A stretch of 26,597 nt of DNA from DRTC01 sp964521025 (GCA_964521025.1 CAZFPK010000045.1:1-26597), one strand, 5' to 3'. Counted from the first letter of the stretch, positions 16,489 to 24,850 are shown. Translations and numbers: made by a program. The notes: a model not told the origin generated them from the letters alone.

Positions 16489-19400
16489 TCATCTCATCAA
16501 GATCATCTTTTTAGTCGAAGTAAATTTCCCACCGGATTTTAATTTATAAAAATATATTCCGGAGGAAACAGGTTTGTTTTTATCGTCTGTTCCGTTCCAG
16601 AGAATTTGTTGATTTGGAGATTTGTCGATTTGAAGATTGGAAATGGTTTTAACCTTTTGACCTTTTAGGTTATAAATCAAAATCTCTGCGTTCTCTCCGT
16701 CCTCTGCGGTAAAATTAAAAGAAATGGTTGTCGAGGAATTGAACGGATTGGGATAATTCTGATTCAAAGAAAATACCGCATTCACAACATCATCTTCCGT
16801 TCCAACATTACTCAAGTCGATTGATTCGATATTACTCCATCCGCTTTCTTCTCCACCGTCGGAAATTGCTTTTATTTGATAGAAATATTCGTCGAGCAGT
16901 TGATTTTCGTAGTTATATGTTAATTCGGTAATTCCGGTAGTTTCAGTAATTTCTTCAAACCAGGAAGCAGGATAGATATCATCGATCTTAAATGTTTCAC
17001 CGGTTCCGGCTGCTCTTTCGATCTTAAAACCGACAGTAATATATTGTCCTATATAATCGCTCAAATCGATAATAGTTTGCTGCCACTCTCCACCGATACC
17101 GTGATAAATCTCTTCCACAATTACCTGCTCTCCACCTACAGGTTCAATGAAAGCCTGTATCAAAGACATTCCTTGAACAGCTTCTCGCCAATAACTGAAT
17201 TCATCGCCTTCATCGATGTGAACAGGTATTTTGGAAGAAACCTGACATTGCATAGATTGTCCGTCATTCACAAAGCAACTCGTTCCATTGTAGCTTCCAT
17301 TTGCAGCGATCACAAAATTTCCACAGATCCATTTATCAAAATTTTCACATTCGTCTTCCACTTTAATTGGAGTTTTCATCTCTTTGAGAGTGTAGGAAGC
17401 GATCTCTCCATCCAAATCGACAGATTCCTGCCAGTTCAATTCGTAGCTGTTATTTCCCTGATATGCTATTTCAGATAATACGGGAGTTGTAGGCGGGAAA
17501 CTGTTTGTGTTTTCAGTTTGGAAATAAAGTCTGCTTTCCTTACCGTCTTCCGCTTCATAACAAACCATAAATGTCGATTCCGATGTTGGAGCATAAGAAT
17601 ATGTAAACGGAGCAGAATTATCGAAATTATTTACAATTTCAATAAAAGACTCGAACCAACCTTGATAATCATATTCCAACTCAAAAATTCTCTGGTTTAC
17701 CGAAGGTGAATTGGTGATTCCTGTTATATCAATTGAATACGGATTTTGGGAATTGATGAAATAAGTGGGACGATTGCTGAGAACGCCGACTTCGTGCGGA
17801 CTCGGGAAAAGAGTAAATTCGATTTCGTCATAACCGTTTGGTAAAGGCGGAAGCATAGAAAAAGCCGGGTCACCGAAAAGAATTGTTTCAAAAAAAGTGT
17901 AATAATCCATATAATCGTCAGGATTCATACTTTGAATGAAATAATTAAAACCTTCTTTGAAGATCGAACCGATCGTAGTATTTCCATCTGAATATGCTTG
18001 GGCAAAATTGGAGATCATTCCCGTTATATAAGGCATTCCGAGAATTTCCAATTCACCGAATCCGTTGTAAATAAAGATTGGAACACCCATCGAAGATCTG
18101 GAAGAACCGTAATAAGCAATTCCTCCGGCATTCGAACGCAAAAGTCCTTCCGCAAAACAACTTCCGGTGAAAGGACTGTAGTCCAAATTTTCATTGTCAT
18201 AACCGCCGTTTGCACACGCCAGAGAAATCAGGATCGGATATTTATCAGTTACGGGAAGATTCATCAGTTCCGCATAAGTTATCTCATCATTATAATCATC
18301 GAAAGGCATTGTGCTGCCATGTCCGTGACCTGCGTGAAAAATAATTCCTGTATTTTCATCCGAAAAAAGAGGTTGAATAAGAGAACTTGAGTAAGAACCG
18401 TTTGTCTCAAATTTTTTCCCGATATTCATTTGAGAAAAATGATCTTGATTTACCGGATATAATGTGATCATTTCTCCAAAAAAAACATCTTGTCCGAAGG
18501 GAGAACCACCGAGAAGATGAACATTATCGAACCAGTTTGCATCCATATTGTTTTTCCAATTTTCAAGTTTCTGTACAAAATGTTCTGCTTCAACCAATGT
18601 TTCTGCGGGAAGTCTTCCAATCTCATAATTCAAAATAAAATCATAATCGGGCGAAGCATAAAACATATCAGTAGGAATCCAACTGTCATAATCGTTGGGT
18701 TGATCTATATTCACATAATAACTTGGTGGAATAAATTGAGCATCTCCCAAAAGCGTGATACTTTCCAGATTTTCATGGTTATCTTGAAAGAAAGCAATTA
18801 TCTTTTTTGCACGAGAATAATTGTAATTTGTAACCTGTCCGCCGCCGCCGTTTGCATAACCGGGCAAGTCGGGATCGGCTGCTTCGGAATAATTGCTTTC
18901 TATCCACTCGATGGTTATCACTTCAGTATCGATTCCTTCCAGAGTTTCGTGCAGATTTGCCAGATCATTAGCAGCAGATTCAAATGCCTGCGGAGTGATG
19001 ATCACATTTTGGGCATCAGTTCGGGATGCTGAGGTGCGAGATTTGTTGTCATTTTCATAACAGATTTGAACTACTGCATTTTTGATGAGAACAGTTTTCT
19101 TTTGCACAGGATTGTATTGGATGGGATAAATTTGCAGATAAACGATTGTGTTCTCATTATCCTTTCCCGAAATATTAGAGACTGTTTTCATCGGATAAAA
19201 TTCATCGTTGGAATATATAGCGGATTTTTTTTGCAAATTCATATTTCCTGTGAATGAGCCGTTCCAAACCGCTAATTGGGGTGCCGGAGCAAGATTTACT
19301 TCATTTTCTATTTCGATAAATTCTCCGCTGATTAATTGAACTCCCGTAATTTTTGCATTCTTTTCCAAAACCACTTTTTGGGTTTTCAAATAAAGTGTAG

Positions 19401-19662
19401 GTTCCTTCGGAATACCTTTTACTATAAAAGAACTGCTTTTGAAAAGATCATAATTTTGCTGCGTTTTTACAAGTTTCAGATCATTTGAATTTACTTCGAT
19501 ATTTACTGTTATGGAACCTGTCCCGGAAGAAAAGTCTTTGCTTGAATTTGTCAGACCCAGTTCAGTTATCTTTCCGCTTCTTCCAAATTTCACATTTTCT
19601 GCCGATAATACAAATATTCCCAATATCAGTATCAAAGCGATAATAAGTTTTTTCGTGTTCAA
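16489..19662 (-). CDS. Secreted C25 gingipain-like cysteine protease with FlgD-like sorting domain
   Basis: 1057 residues from the TTG at 19662. GGAGG (19668-19672) lies five bases upstream and a signal sequence follows (KKLIIALILILGIFVLSA). The frame stays open to 19788, but that part is family A repeat. A propeptide-like region covers about 20-215. The catalytic domain (about 220-590) has His446 and His448 in HAGHGHG and Cys483 in SLACANGG, the latter very close to the gingipain Cys motif. A jelly-roll-like region and an FnIII domain follow, then the sorting domain (965-1057). It is distinct from the 848-5356 protease in length and domain order, so it is not a recent tandem copy. Predicted extracellular endopeptidase; Arg or Lys preference cannot be stated. 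Confidence 0.9.
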   Translation of the reverse strand: MNTKKLIIALILILGIFVLSAENVKFGRSGKITELGLTNSSKDFSSGTGSITVNIEVNSNDLKLVKTQQNYDLFKSSSFIVKGIPKEPTLYLKTQKVVLEKNAKITGVQLISGEFIEIENEVNLAPAPQLAVWNGSFTGNMNLQKKSAIYSNDEFYPMKTVSNISGKDNENTIVYLQIYPIQYNPVQKKTVLIKNAVVQICYENDNKSRTSASRTDAQNVIITPQAFESAANDLANLHETLEGIDTEVITIEWIESNYSEAADPDLPGYANGGGGQVTNYNYSRAKKIIAFFQDNHENLESITLLGDAQFIPPSYYVNIDQPNDYDSWIPTDMFYASPDYDFILNYEIGRLPAETLVEAEHFVQKLENWKNNMDANWFDNVHLLGGSPFGQDVFFGEMITLYPVNQDHFSQMNIGKKFETNGSYSSSLIQPLFSDENTGIIFHAGHGHGSTMPFDDYNDEITYAELMNLPVTDKYPILISLACANGGYDNENLDYSPFTGSCFAEGLLRSNAGGIAYYGSSRSSMGVPIFIYNGFGELEILGMPYITGMISNFAQAYSDGNTTIGSIFKEGFNYFIQSMNPDDYMDYYTFFETILFGDPAFSMLPPLPNGYDEIEFTLFPSPHEVGVLSNRPTYFINSQNPYSIDITGITNSPSVNQRIFELEYDYQGWFESFIEIVNNFDNSAPFTYSYAPTSESTFMVCYEAEDGKESRLYFQTENTNSFPPTTPVLSEIAYQGNNSYELNWQESVDLDGEIASYTLKEMKTPIKVEDECENFDKWICGNFVIAANGSYNGTSCFVNDGQSMQCQVSSKIPVHIDEGDEFSYWREAVQGMSLIQAFIEPVGGEQVIVEEIYHGIGGEWQQTIIDLSDYIGQYITVGFKIERAAGTGETFKIDDIYPASWFEEITETTGITELTYNYENQLLDEYFYQIKAISDGGEESGWSNIESIDLSNVGTEDDVVNAVFSLNQNYPNPFNSSTTISFNFTAEDGENAEILIYNLKGQKVKTISNLQIDKSPNQQILWNGTDDKNKPVSSGIYFYKLKSGGKFTSTKKMILMR

Positions 19663-19667
19663 AATTT

Positions 19668-19672
19668 CCTCC
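19668..19672 (-). promoter_or_regulatory. Ribosome binding site deciding a TTG start
   Basis: A perfect GGAGG on the minus strand, five bases before TTG at 19662. No ATG or GTG lies between it and the signal sequence, so the TTG start is the best choice. Confidence 0.75.
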
Positions 19673-19677
19673 GTTGT

Positions 19678-19789
19678 TTTGGAGTAAAGCAACAGTGTTG
19701 CTTTTTGAGTTGCTTGCAATTCATCTTTTTTTGGAAGTTCCGATAAAAATTGGAATCGTTTGGCATTAACCCGGTTAATGCTCTCCAAA
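19678..19789. repeat. Family A multi-hairpin repeat, copy 3 (shortened)
   Basis: Arm 1 is AAAGCAAC-AGT-GTTGCTTT (19686-19704), with an A-to-G change matched by T-to-C relative to copy 1. Arm 2 is GAGTTGC-TT-GCAATTC (19707-19722, one wobble pair). Arm 6 is CATTAAC-CCG-GTTAATG (19764-19780). The closing stem is TTTGGAG with CTCCAAA. Arms 3 and 4 are missing or replaced by a weaker segment (19731-19760). It is the leader of the 16489-19662 protease gene. Confidence 0.75.
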
Positions 19790-19818
19790 TTATTTTCACT
19801 ATCTCAACACTTTTAAAA

Positions 19819-19847
19819 ACTTCACAAATTTATAAAATTTGGTAAGT
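19819..19847 (-). terminator. AT-rich hairpin (family D) right after M14 gene stop
   Basis: On the minus strand, ACTTACCAAATTT and AAATTTGTGAAGT pair around a short loop directly after the stop codon (19850-19848), followed by TTTTT. It looks like a weak intrinsic terminator or mRNA 3' stabiliser. If it terminates efficiently, the downstream cluster genes need their own promoters. Confidence 0.45.
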
Positions 19848-22319
19848 TTATCTCATCAAAATCATCTTTTTAGTCGAAGTAAATTTCCCGCCGGATTTTA
19901 ATTTATAAAAATAAATTCCGCTGGAAACAGGTTCATTGTTATTATCAGTGCCGTTCCAGACAAGCGAGTTAATATTCAATATACAATTTTCAATATTAAA
20001 TGTCTTCACTTTCTGTCCTTTGATGTTGAAGATTTCAAGGGTCACAAACCCGGAGGTTTGTGTTACATTGAAAGAGATCGTAGTCGTTGAGCTGAACGGA
20101 TTCGGATAATTCCTATAAAGTTCTGTTTGGGAAAAGATAAAATCTTGATCAGCAATATTACTGTATGTCGGCGGAAATATCACATAATCTATCCAGCCAC
20201 AGTCATTTCCGTTATCTACATAACCGTCTTTTACATAACTCCAGGTAAAAGTATGATCGTCGGCAGAAACTGCAAAAGATTCCTGTATCCATTCCGATTC
20301 ACCCGACCATTCTTCCTGAACTTCACCATCGATGAAAAATTTCAGGAAATCATAACCTTCTTCGGAAGATACCTTTCTGAAAAATGAGATCTCACTCATT
20401 TCAGCAACATCGAGAGAAATAGATAGAAATGAATTATCCCAACTTCCAATATCTCCTGATCTGGCGGAATAAATCCCGTCATAAGCATAATCAGGATCGA
20501 TGAACCAATTTGCTACTCCTCCAAAACTCCAATCTTCTCCAAACTCTCCCGATTCAAAACTTTCTGCCTGACTCGGCTGCATCAAATAATTCATTTCATG
20601 CGATTCTTCGGTCAGGATGATCTCATCAAAAATACTGGAGTATCCATCTGCAGAGATCAAGATATTATAAATTCCAATATAAATTTCCGGGAAAAAATAT
20701 TCGCCGTATTCGTTCGTATAAGCGGGATCGAGCGGAGCATCGAGAAAAGAAACAGCTGCGTTCTCGATCGGTTCTTCGGTCTGTTCATCGAGAATTACAC
20801 CACTGAATTCGACAATTGTCTCAATCGCATCCATTTCAACTTCGAGTATTGTCTGTCCGCTACTATTAATATTTATATCACTGAAATACTGCGGAAAATA
20901 TCCATATTTGGAAAAAGTTACATTATAATTTCCATTTTGCAGCAGACGGTAATAACGACCGAATTCCTCATCACTTTCATAAGGAAATTTCTCAACTCCC
21001 GTATCATCGATACCCTCGATAAAAATTTCCGCTACTATCGGCTCGCGGGTAATGCTGCTCGTAATATGCCCGGTCAAACACGAATGATTTACTCGATCGA
21101 GGAGGATCAAAGCCGCTTCGAGATTATCTTCGCAAATCCCTTCCACTTGAGATGCGGGAGGAATAAACTCGGTTGCCAATTCGATTGTGTAGGCAAATGT
21201 TCCGTGAACTCCGTAAGAATAATCATCTGTCGTTCCCATGCAGGGATACAATTGCCAGGATTCAGCCGGAGTATAATGTCCTCCGTATTGAGCAGGAATT
21301 GCTTGCGCCATAGCAATTGCCAATTCTTCCAATGCATCATGATCGGGAGAGGTCACTCCGTCCGCATAACCGAATGGGAAGAGAACCAATTCACTGTAAC
21401 TATGATAGGAAATCCCGGTAACGAAATGATGATCCTCCATTAAATCCCGCATGGCTTGAACTTCCGGTTCGGAAAACGCTTCCGGTCCATGATATACTTG
21501 TGAATTCCAGTCATCGGAAGCACCGGTATTTCCCCATTGAAATCCGTAATTCCTGTTTGGATCTACTCCATCCGGTCCGTCATCATTGTAATTATCAAAC
21601 TGTCCGTTCTCATTGTTATCGCGGATATTCTTTCGCCACCAGACATCATATTCATCGGTTACGATTTTATGACCGTTCGGATTGACCAGCGGTACGAACC
21701 AGATTTGAGAATTGTTTACATTTTCAGTGATAGTCGCATCCGAACCATAATTATCCAGGATATGATTAAGAATATACATCACAACTTCCAGGCTGATCGG
21801 TTCACGGGCGTGATGTTCTCCCATATAATAAACCGCAGGTTCGTCTTCTTCGACCAAGACATTATCAGATACTTTCAAAGCCCAGATTTCGTGATGATAG
21901 TCGTCATAATAGGAATTTCCATTATCCGCATAAATTTTCCCCCAACTTTCTCCGACATCATAAAGTTTACAGATATCCGGATGATCACTTTCTATCTGCT
22001 GGAGTTCTGCTAAAACTTCCGCGTAATTTCGATAGCCTTCCAGATCACGAACATCTCCCAGATTATTCTTTAATTGTTCTTCAGTTTGAGTTATCTGCAG
22101 ATCATATCCCCGCGAAAGTAGTTTTTGATATTCACTTTCGGTAACAACGATATCCAGGAATTCATCAGGTTTGAAAGCGGTAATATCATAATTATTATCA
22201 CGAATTTCTTTCAAAACAAATTTTGATGGATTTTCTATTCTGATTACATTTCTTTGTTTAGAATATAAAATTCCACATGAAAGTAAAGATAAGAAAAACA
22301 TAATCACAATTTTTTTCAT
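19848..22319 (-). CDS. Secreted M14 zinc carboxypeptidase (carboxypeptidase T-like) with sorting domain
   Basis: 823 residues; ATG at 22319 with GGAG seven bases upstream; signal peptide MKKIVIMFFLSLLSCGILYS. It is the first gene of the cluster, next to the divergent promoter region. The M14 domain (about 100-400) shows zinc ligands His170 and Glu173 in HHAREP and His306 in ISYHSYSE, the VDPNRNYGFQWG substrate-binding motif, and catalytic Glu380 in YTIELATEF. This is the bacterial carboxypeptidase T/A pattern. Two carboxypeptidase-regulatory-like domains (415-580), a jelly-roll module starting ESFESGEF (595-735) and the sorting domain (740-823) follow. Expression is likely driven by the sigma-54-type promoter at 22355-22372. 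Confidence 0.93.
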   Translation of the reverse strand: MKKIVIMFFLSLLSCGILYSKQRNVIRIENPSKFVLKEIRDNNYDITAFKPDEFLDIVVTESEYQKLLSRGYDLQITQTEEQLKNNLGDVRDLEGYRNYAEVLAELQQIESDHPDICKLYDVGESWGKIYADNGNSYYDDYHHEIWALKVSDNVLVEEDEPAVYYMGEHHAREPISLEVVMYILNHILDNYGSDATITENVNNSQIWFVPLVNPNGHKIVTDEYDVWWRKNIRDNNENGQFDNYNDDGPDGVDPNRNYGFQWGNTGASDDWNSQVYHGPEAFSEPEVQAMRDLMEDHHFVTGISYHSYSELVLFPFGYADGVTSPDHDALEELAIAMAQAIPAQYGGHYTPAESWQLYPCMGTTDDYSYGVHGTFAYTIELATEFIPPASQVEGICEDNLEAALILLDRVNHSCLTGHITSSITREPIVAEIFIEGIDDTGVEKFPYESDEEFGRYYRLLQNGNYNVTFSKYGYFPQYFSDININSSGQTILEVEMDAIETIVEFSGVILDEQTEEPIENAAVSFLDAPLDPAYTNEYGEYFFPEIYIGIYNILISADGYSSIFDEIILTEESHEMNYLMQPSQAESFESGEFGEDWSFGGVANWFIDPDYAYDGIYSARSGDIGSWDNSFLSISLDVAEMSEISFFRKVSSEEGYDFLKFFIDGEVQEEWSGESEWIQESFAVSADDHTFTWSYVKDGYVDNGNDCGWIDYVIFPPTYSNIADQDFIFSQTELYRNYPNPFSSTTTISFNVTQTSGFVTLEIFNIKGQKVKTFNIENCILNINSLVWNGTDNNNEPVSSGIYFYKLKSGGKFTSTKKMILMR
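19969..19999. repeat. In-frame palindrome in the sorting domain of the M14 gene
   Basis: TTAATATT (19969-19976) and AATATTAA (19992-19999) pair perfectly around a 15-base loop. It is at the same protein position (between KVKT and WNG) where three other genes carry the AAGCGAC/TGTATCAA palindromes, but its sequence is unrelated. Confidence 0.55.
20043..20062. repeat. In-frame palindrome, second site in the same sorting domain
   Basis: CACAAACC-CGGA-GGTTTGTG is a perfect 8-base stem with a 4-base loop, coding for TSGFVT within the FlgD-like domain. The sister genes have an EDGEN-type loop here instead. Confidence 0.6.
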
Positions 22320-22354
22320 TGAAATACTCCATAAATTTTTACTTAATTAAATTT

Positions 22355-22372
22355 TAGCAAATATTGTTCCAG
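22355..22372 (-). promoter_or_regulatory. Sigma-54-type (-24/-12) promoter of the protease cluster
   Basis: On the minus strand the sequence CTGGAACAATATTTGCTA has GG and GC separated by exactly ten bases. It matches the sigma-54 consensus TGGCACG-N4-TTGC at all of TGG, AC and TTGC, differing at only two positions. The expected start site is near 22346, giving a ~26-base leader with its GGAG ribosome site. The neighbouring plus-strand operon encodes a sigma-54 activator, which fits. Confidence 0.7.
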
Positions 22373-22488
22373 ATACGAGCGGTTTAACTTTATAGCATTT
22401 TAATTCTTATTATTAACAAAAAATGTAGTAATTCCTTATAATTCACAAAGTTACATTAACAAATCCCATTCTATTATTATTTTAATAA

Positions 22489-22518
22489 TTTACAGGAATG
22501 AATAAAAGTACATATAAT
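22489..22518 (+). promoter_or_regulatory. Sigma-70-type promoter candidate for the kinase gene
   Basis: TTTACA (22489-22494), an 18-base spacer and a perfect TATAAT (22513-22518). It would give a leader of about 85 bases before the ATG at 22610. Confidence 0.45.
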
Positions 22519-22557
22519 GTCAACAAAGATGACAGTCTTGATAAGAAATATATTGAT

Positions 22558-22577
22558 AAATATTTGAACAAATATTT
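22558..22577. promoter_or_regulatory. Perfect inverted repeat, possible activator site
   Basis: AAATATTTG-AA-CAAATATTT, nine paired bases. It lies about 190-200 bases upstream of the -24 element of the sigma-54-type promoter, a usual distance for an NtrC-family enhancer site, and just before the kinase gene's ribosome site. The AT-rich sequence makes chance formation possible. Confidence 0.35.
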
Positions 22578-22609
22578 TTTCGTTTGAGGATTTTAATGAT
22601 GGAGTTCGT

Positions 22610-24850
22610 ATGAAAAAAATTTTTTTTGTACTTCTTTTTTTTATAATGGTTACTTTTTCAGAATCTCAGTCAAAGAGCGACAGTCTATTAGCAAAATTAA
22701 AAATCAGCCCGGATAAAGAAAAAGCAACGATTTTAAATAAACTGGCGACAGAATCATCTCCAGCAAATCCAACCAAAGCAATTGAATATGCAAATAATGC
22801 TCTTAACTTATCTCAAAAATTCAAACAAAAAAAAGAAGAAGCATTTGCCTACCGGAATTTGGCTGATTCATATTTTTATCTGAATAAAATTCCTGAATCT
22901 CTGGAAATGTATCAAAAATCTGCGGAAATCGAGAAAGAAATTTCAGGAGAATTTTCGGTGAATTATGAAAAACGACTCGGTGATATCGGATTTTGTTATG
23001 ATCTTTTAACTGAATATGAGAAAGCGATCGGGGTTTTCAATCAGGCTTTGTTTATCGCCCGAGAATTGAATATTACGGATGAGATCATTATTCTTTTGAG
23101 CAATATCGGACAATCGTATTTCAAATCTGCTCGATATGATAAAGCATTGGCATATTTCCAGGAAACTTTGAAAATCGAACAGGAATTCGGCAATCCGGCA
23201 GACCTTTCCATTGTTTATAACAGCATCGGCATGGTTTATGATGCCTGGAAACAATATGAAAAAGCGATAGAATATTATGAGCAAGCATTGGAAATCGACA
23301 GAAAATATCAGAACGAACCAAGGTCTGCAATCCGGATGAATAATATCGGTTATGCCCATCGCGCTTTAAAGGAATATGATAAAGCATTGGAGTATTTGTT
23401 AGAAGCATTGAAAATTGAAAAGAAGTACGGTAGAAAAGAAAAAATCGCGATCAGATTAACAAATATCGGATTGATTTATATTACCACAGATGAATATGAA
23501 AAAGCTCTTAATAATTTCCGGAAAGCACAAATAATACTCGAAAAATTAGAAATTCCAAATTACCTTTCAACTTTGTATAATCATATTGGACATACTTTTT
23601 TACTCCAACAAAAATATTCCAAAGCAGAGGAATTTCTTAGTAAAAGTCAAAATATCGCTCTCAAAAAAAATCTGAAACAACAACAGATATACAATTTTCT
23701 GGAATTTTCTCTTCTCTATCAAAGAATGGGAAATTTTAAAAAAGCATATTGGAATCAGGTCAGGTATTCAAATTTAAGAGATTCTGTTTTTACTGAAGAT
23801 AAACATAAACAATTAGCAGAATTTGAAGCCAAATACGAAACCGAGAAAAAAGAGAGGGAAATCGAGATCCTGACCAAAAATACGGAAATTCAGAATCTGA
23901 AATTAATCCGAAACAGGATCGTTAAATATTCTTTTATTTTTGGATTTATTATCATTCTGGTTCTGGCATTTTTCATTTATAAAGCATATAGAAGGGAGAA
24001 ATTTGAGATCGAAAAAAGGAAAATCTCTGAAAAAAAACTCTCTGATTTGAATAAAAATCTGGAGAAAAAAGTCGAGGAAGAAGTACAAATCCGAAGAGGG
24101 CAGGAACAGAAAGCAGTCGAACAATCGCGATTGGCTGCTCTCGGTGAACTGGCAGCAGGAATCGCACACGAGATAAATCAGCCGCTGCACAGCATCGCAT
24201 TTGCGATCGATAATATGTCGATGGCGATCGAAGAAGATGATGCTGATAAGAAATATCTGCTGAAAAAGACGAATAACATTTTTTCCGATGTGGATAGAAT
24301 GAAACGGATCATCAATCATATCAGGACTTTCTCCCGCAAACAAACCGGAGAGGAGAAAGAACCGTTCAACATCAATCAGAGTATCACGAATGCTGTGAAT
24401 ATGATCAGTGAACAGTATGCTAATCATCGTATAAAACTGGATGTTGAACTCGACAAAAACCTTCCGCAGACTTTGGGAAATCTTTATCGTTTCGAGCAGG
24501 TTGTTCTGATTTTATTATCCAATGGAAAAGATGCTATCGAAGCAAGAACGAAAACTGCAGATAAAAATTATCAGAAGAAACTTTCTATCAAAACCTTCCA
24601 GAAAGAGAAAAAGATTATTATGGAATTCGAAGATAACGGCACCGGAATTCCACAGGAAAATCTCGATAAAATTTTCAATCCGTTTTATACGACCAAAAAA
24701 ACAGGAGAAGGAACCGGGCTCGGGTTATCAATTGCTTTCGGGATTATTAGAGAAATGGATGGAAAGATCGATGTTGAGAGTGAAGAGGGAGTTGGTACTA
24801 AGATGAATATTGAATTGAATCAAAATCTTGAAAATCTGAAAATCGATTAA
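22610..24850 (+). CDS. TPR-containing membrane sensor histidine kinase
   Basis: 746 residues; ATG at 22610 with GGAG five bases upstream. A signal peptide (MKKIFFVLLFFIMVTFSES) leads into roughly seven tetratricopeptide repeats (about 45-380; for example YDKALAYFQETLKIEQEFG and YEKAIEYYEQALEIDRKY), a coiled coil, one membrane helix (about 440-460), a second coiled coil and the kinase core. The phosphorylated His is His520 in AGIAHEINQPL. The ATPase part has N-box NGKDAIEA, G1 DNGTGIP, an F-box-like FNPFYTTK and G2 GTGLGLS. The TPR part is therefore predicted to be outside the inner membrane and to sense a protein or peptide partner; the signal is unknown. It is followed by its response regulator 131 bases downstream, so the two form a probable two-component system. 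Confidence 0.92.
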   Translation: MKKIFFVLLFFIMVTFSESQSKSDSLLAKLKISPDKEKATILNKLATESSPANPTKAIEYANNALNLSQKFKQKKEEAFAYRNLADSYFYLNKIPESLEMYQKSAEIEKEISGEFSVNYEKRLGDIGFCYDLLTEYEKAIGVFNQALFIARELNITDEIIILLSNIGQSYFKSARYDKALAYFQETLKIEQEFGNPADLSIVYNSIGMVYDAWKQYEKAIEYYEQALEIDRKYQNEPRSAIRMNNIGYAHRALKEYDKALEYLLEALKIEKKYGRKEKIAIRLTNIGLIYITTDEYEKALNNFRKAQIILEKLEIPNYLSTLYNHIGHTFLLQQKYSKAEEFLSKSQNIALKKNLKQQQIYNFLEFSLLYQRMGNFKKAYWNQVRYSNLRDSVFTEDKHKQLAEFEAKYETEKKEREIEILTKNTEIQNLKLIRNRIVKYSFIFGFIIILVLAFFIYKAYRREKFEIEKRKISEKKLSDLNKNLEKKVEEEVQIRRGQEQKAVEQSRLAALGELAAGIAHEINQPLHSIAFAIDNMSMAIEEDDADKKYLLKKTNNIFSDVDRMKRIINHIRTFSRKQTGEEKEPFNINQSITNAVNMISEQYANHRIKLDVELDKNLPQTLGNLYRFEQVVLILLSNGKDAIEARTKTADKNYQKKLSIKTFQKEKKIIMEFEDNGTGIPQENLDKIFNPFYTTKKTGEGTGLGLSIAFGIIREMDGKIDVESEEGVGTKMNIELNQNLENLKID

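Larger units (their letters stand above)
22320..22609. promoter_or_regulatory. Divergent intergenic region
   Basis: 290 bases of very AT-rich DNA between the protease cluster and the kinase gene. It contains the sigma-54-type promoter (minus), a housekeeping-type promoter candidate (plus) and two inverted repeats (22518-22534, TGTCA-N7-TGACA; 22558-22577) that could bind a regulator. A weaker minus-strand sigma-70-like candidate is TATAAA (22389-22394) preceded by TTGTTA (22414-22419). Family A or B repeats are absent here, unlike in the gaps inside the cluster. Confidence 0.6.

Noticed and set aside
8421..19789. CRISPR array
   Set aside because: The copies are kilobases apart with genes between them; there are no short regular repeats with spacers and no cas genes.
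20598..21443. 281-residue open frame on the plus strand
   Set aside because: It is antisense to the M14 catalytic domain with its intact zinc motifs, has no family resemblance, and is a shadow of that gene.
22389..22419. Sigma-70-type promoter for the protease cluster
   Set aside because: TATAAA with an upstream TG is decent, but the 19-base spacer and weak -35 make it a poorer candidate than the sigma-54-type site closer to the gene; kept only as a note.
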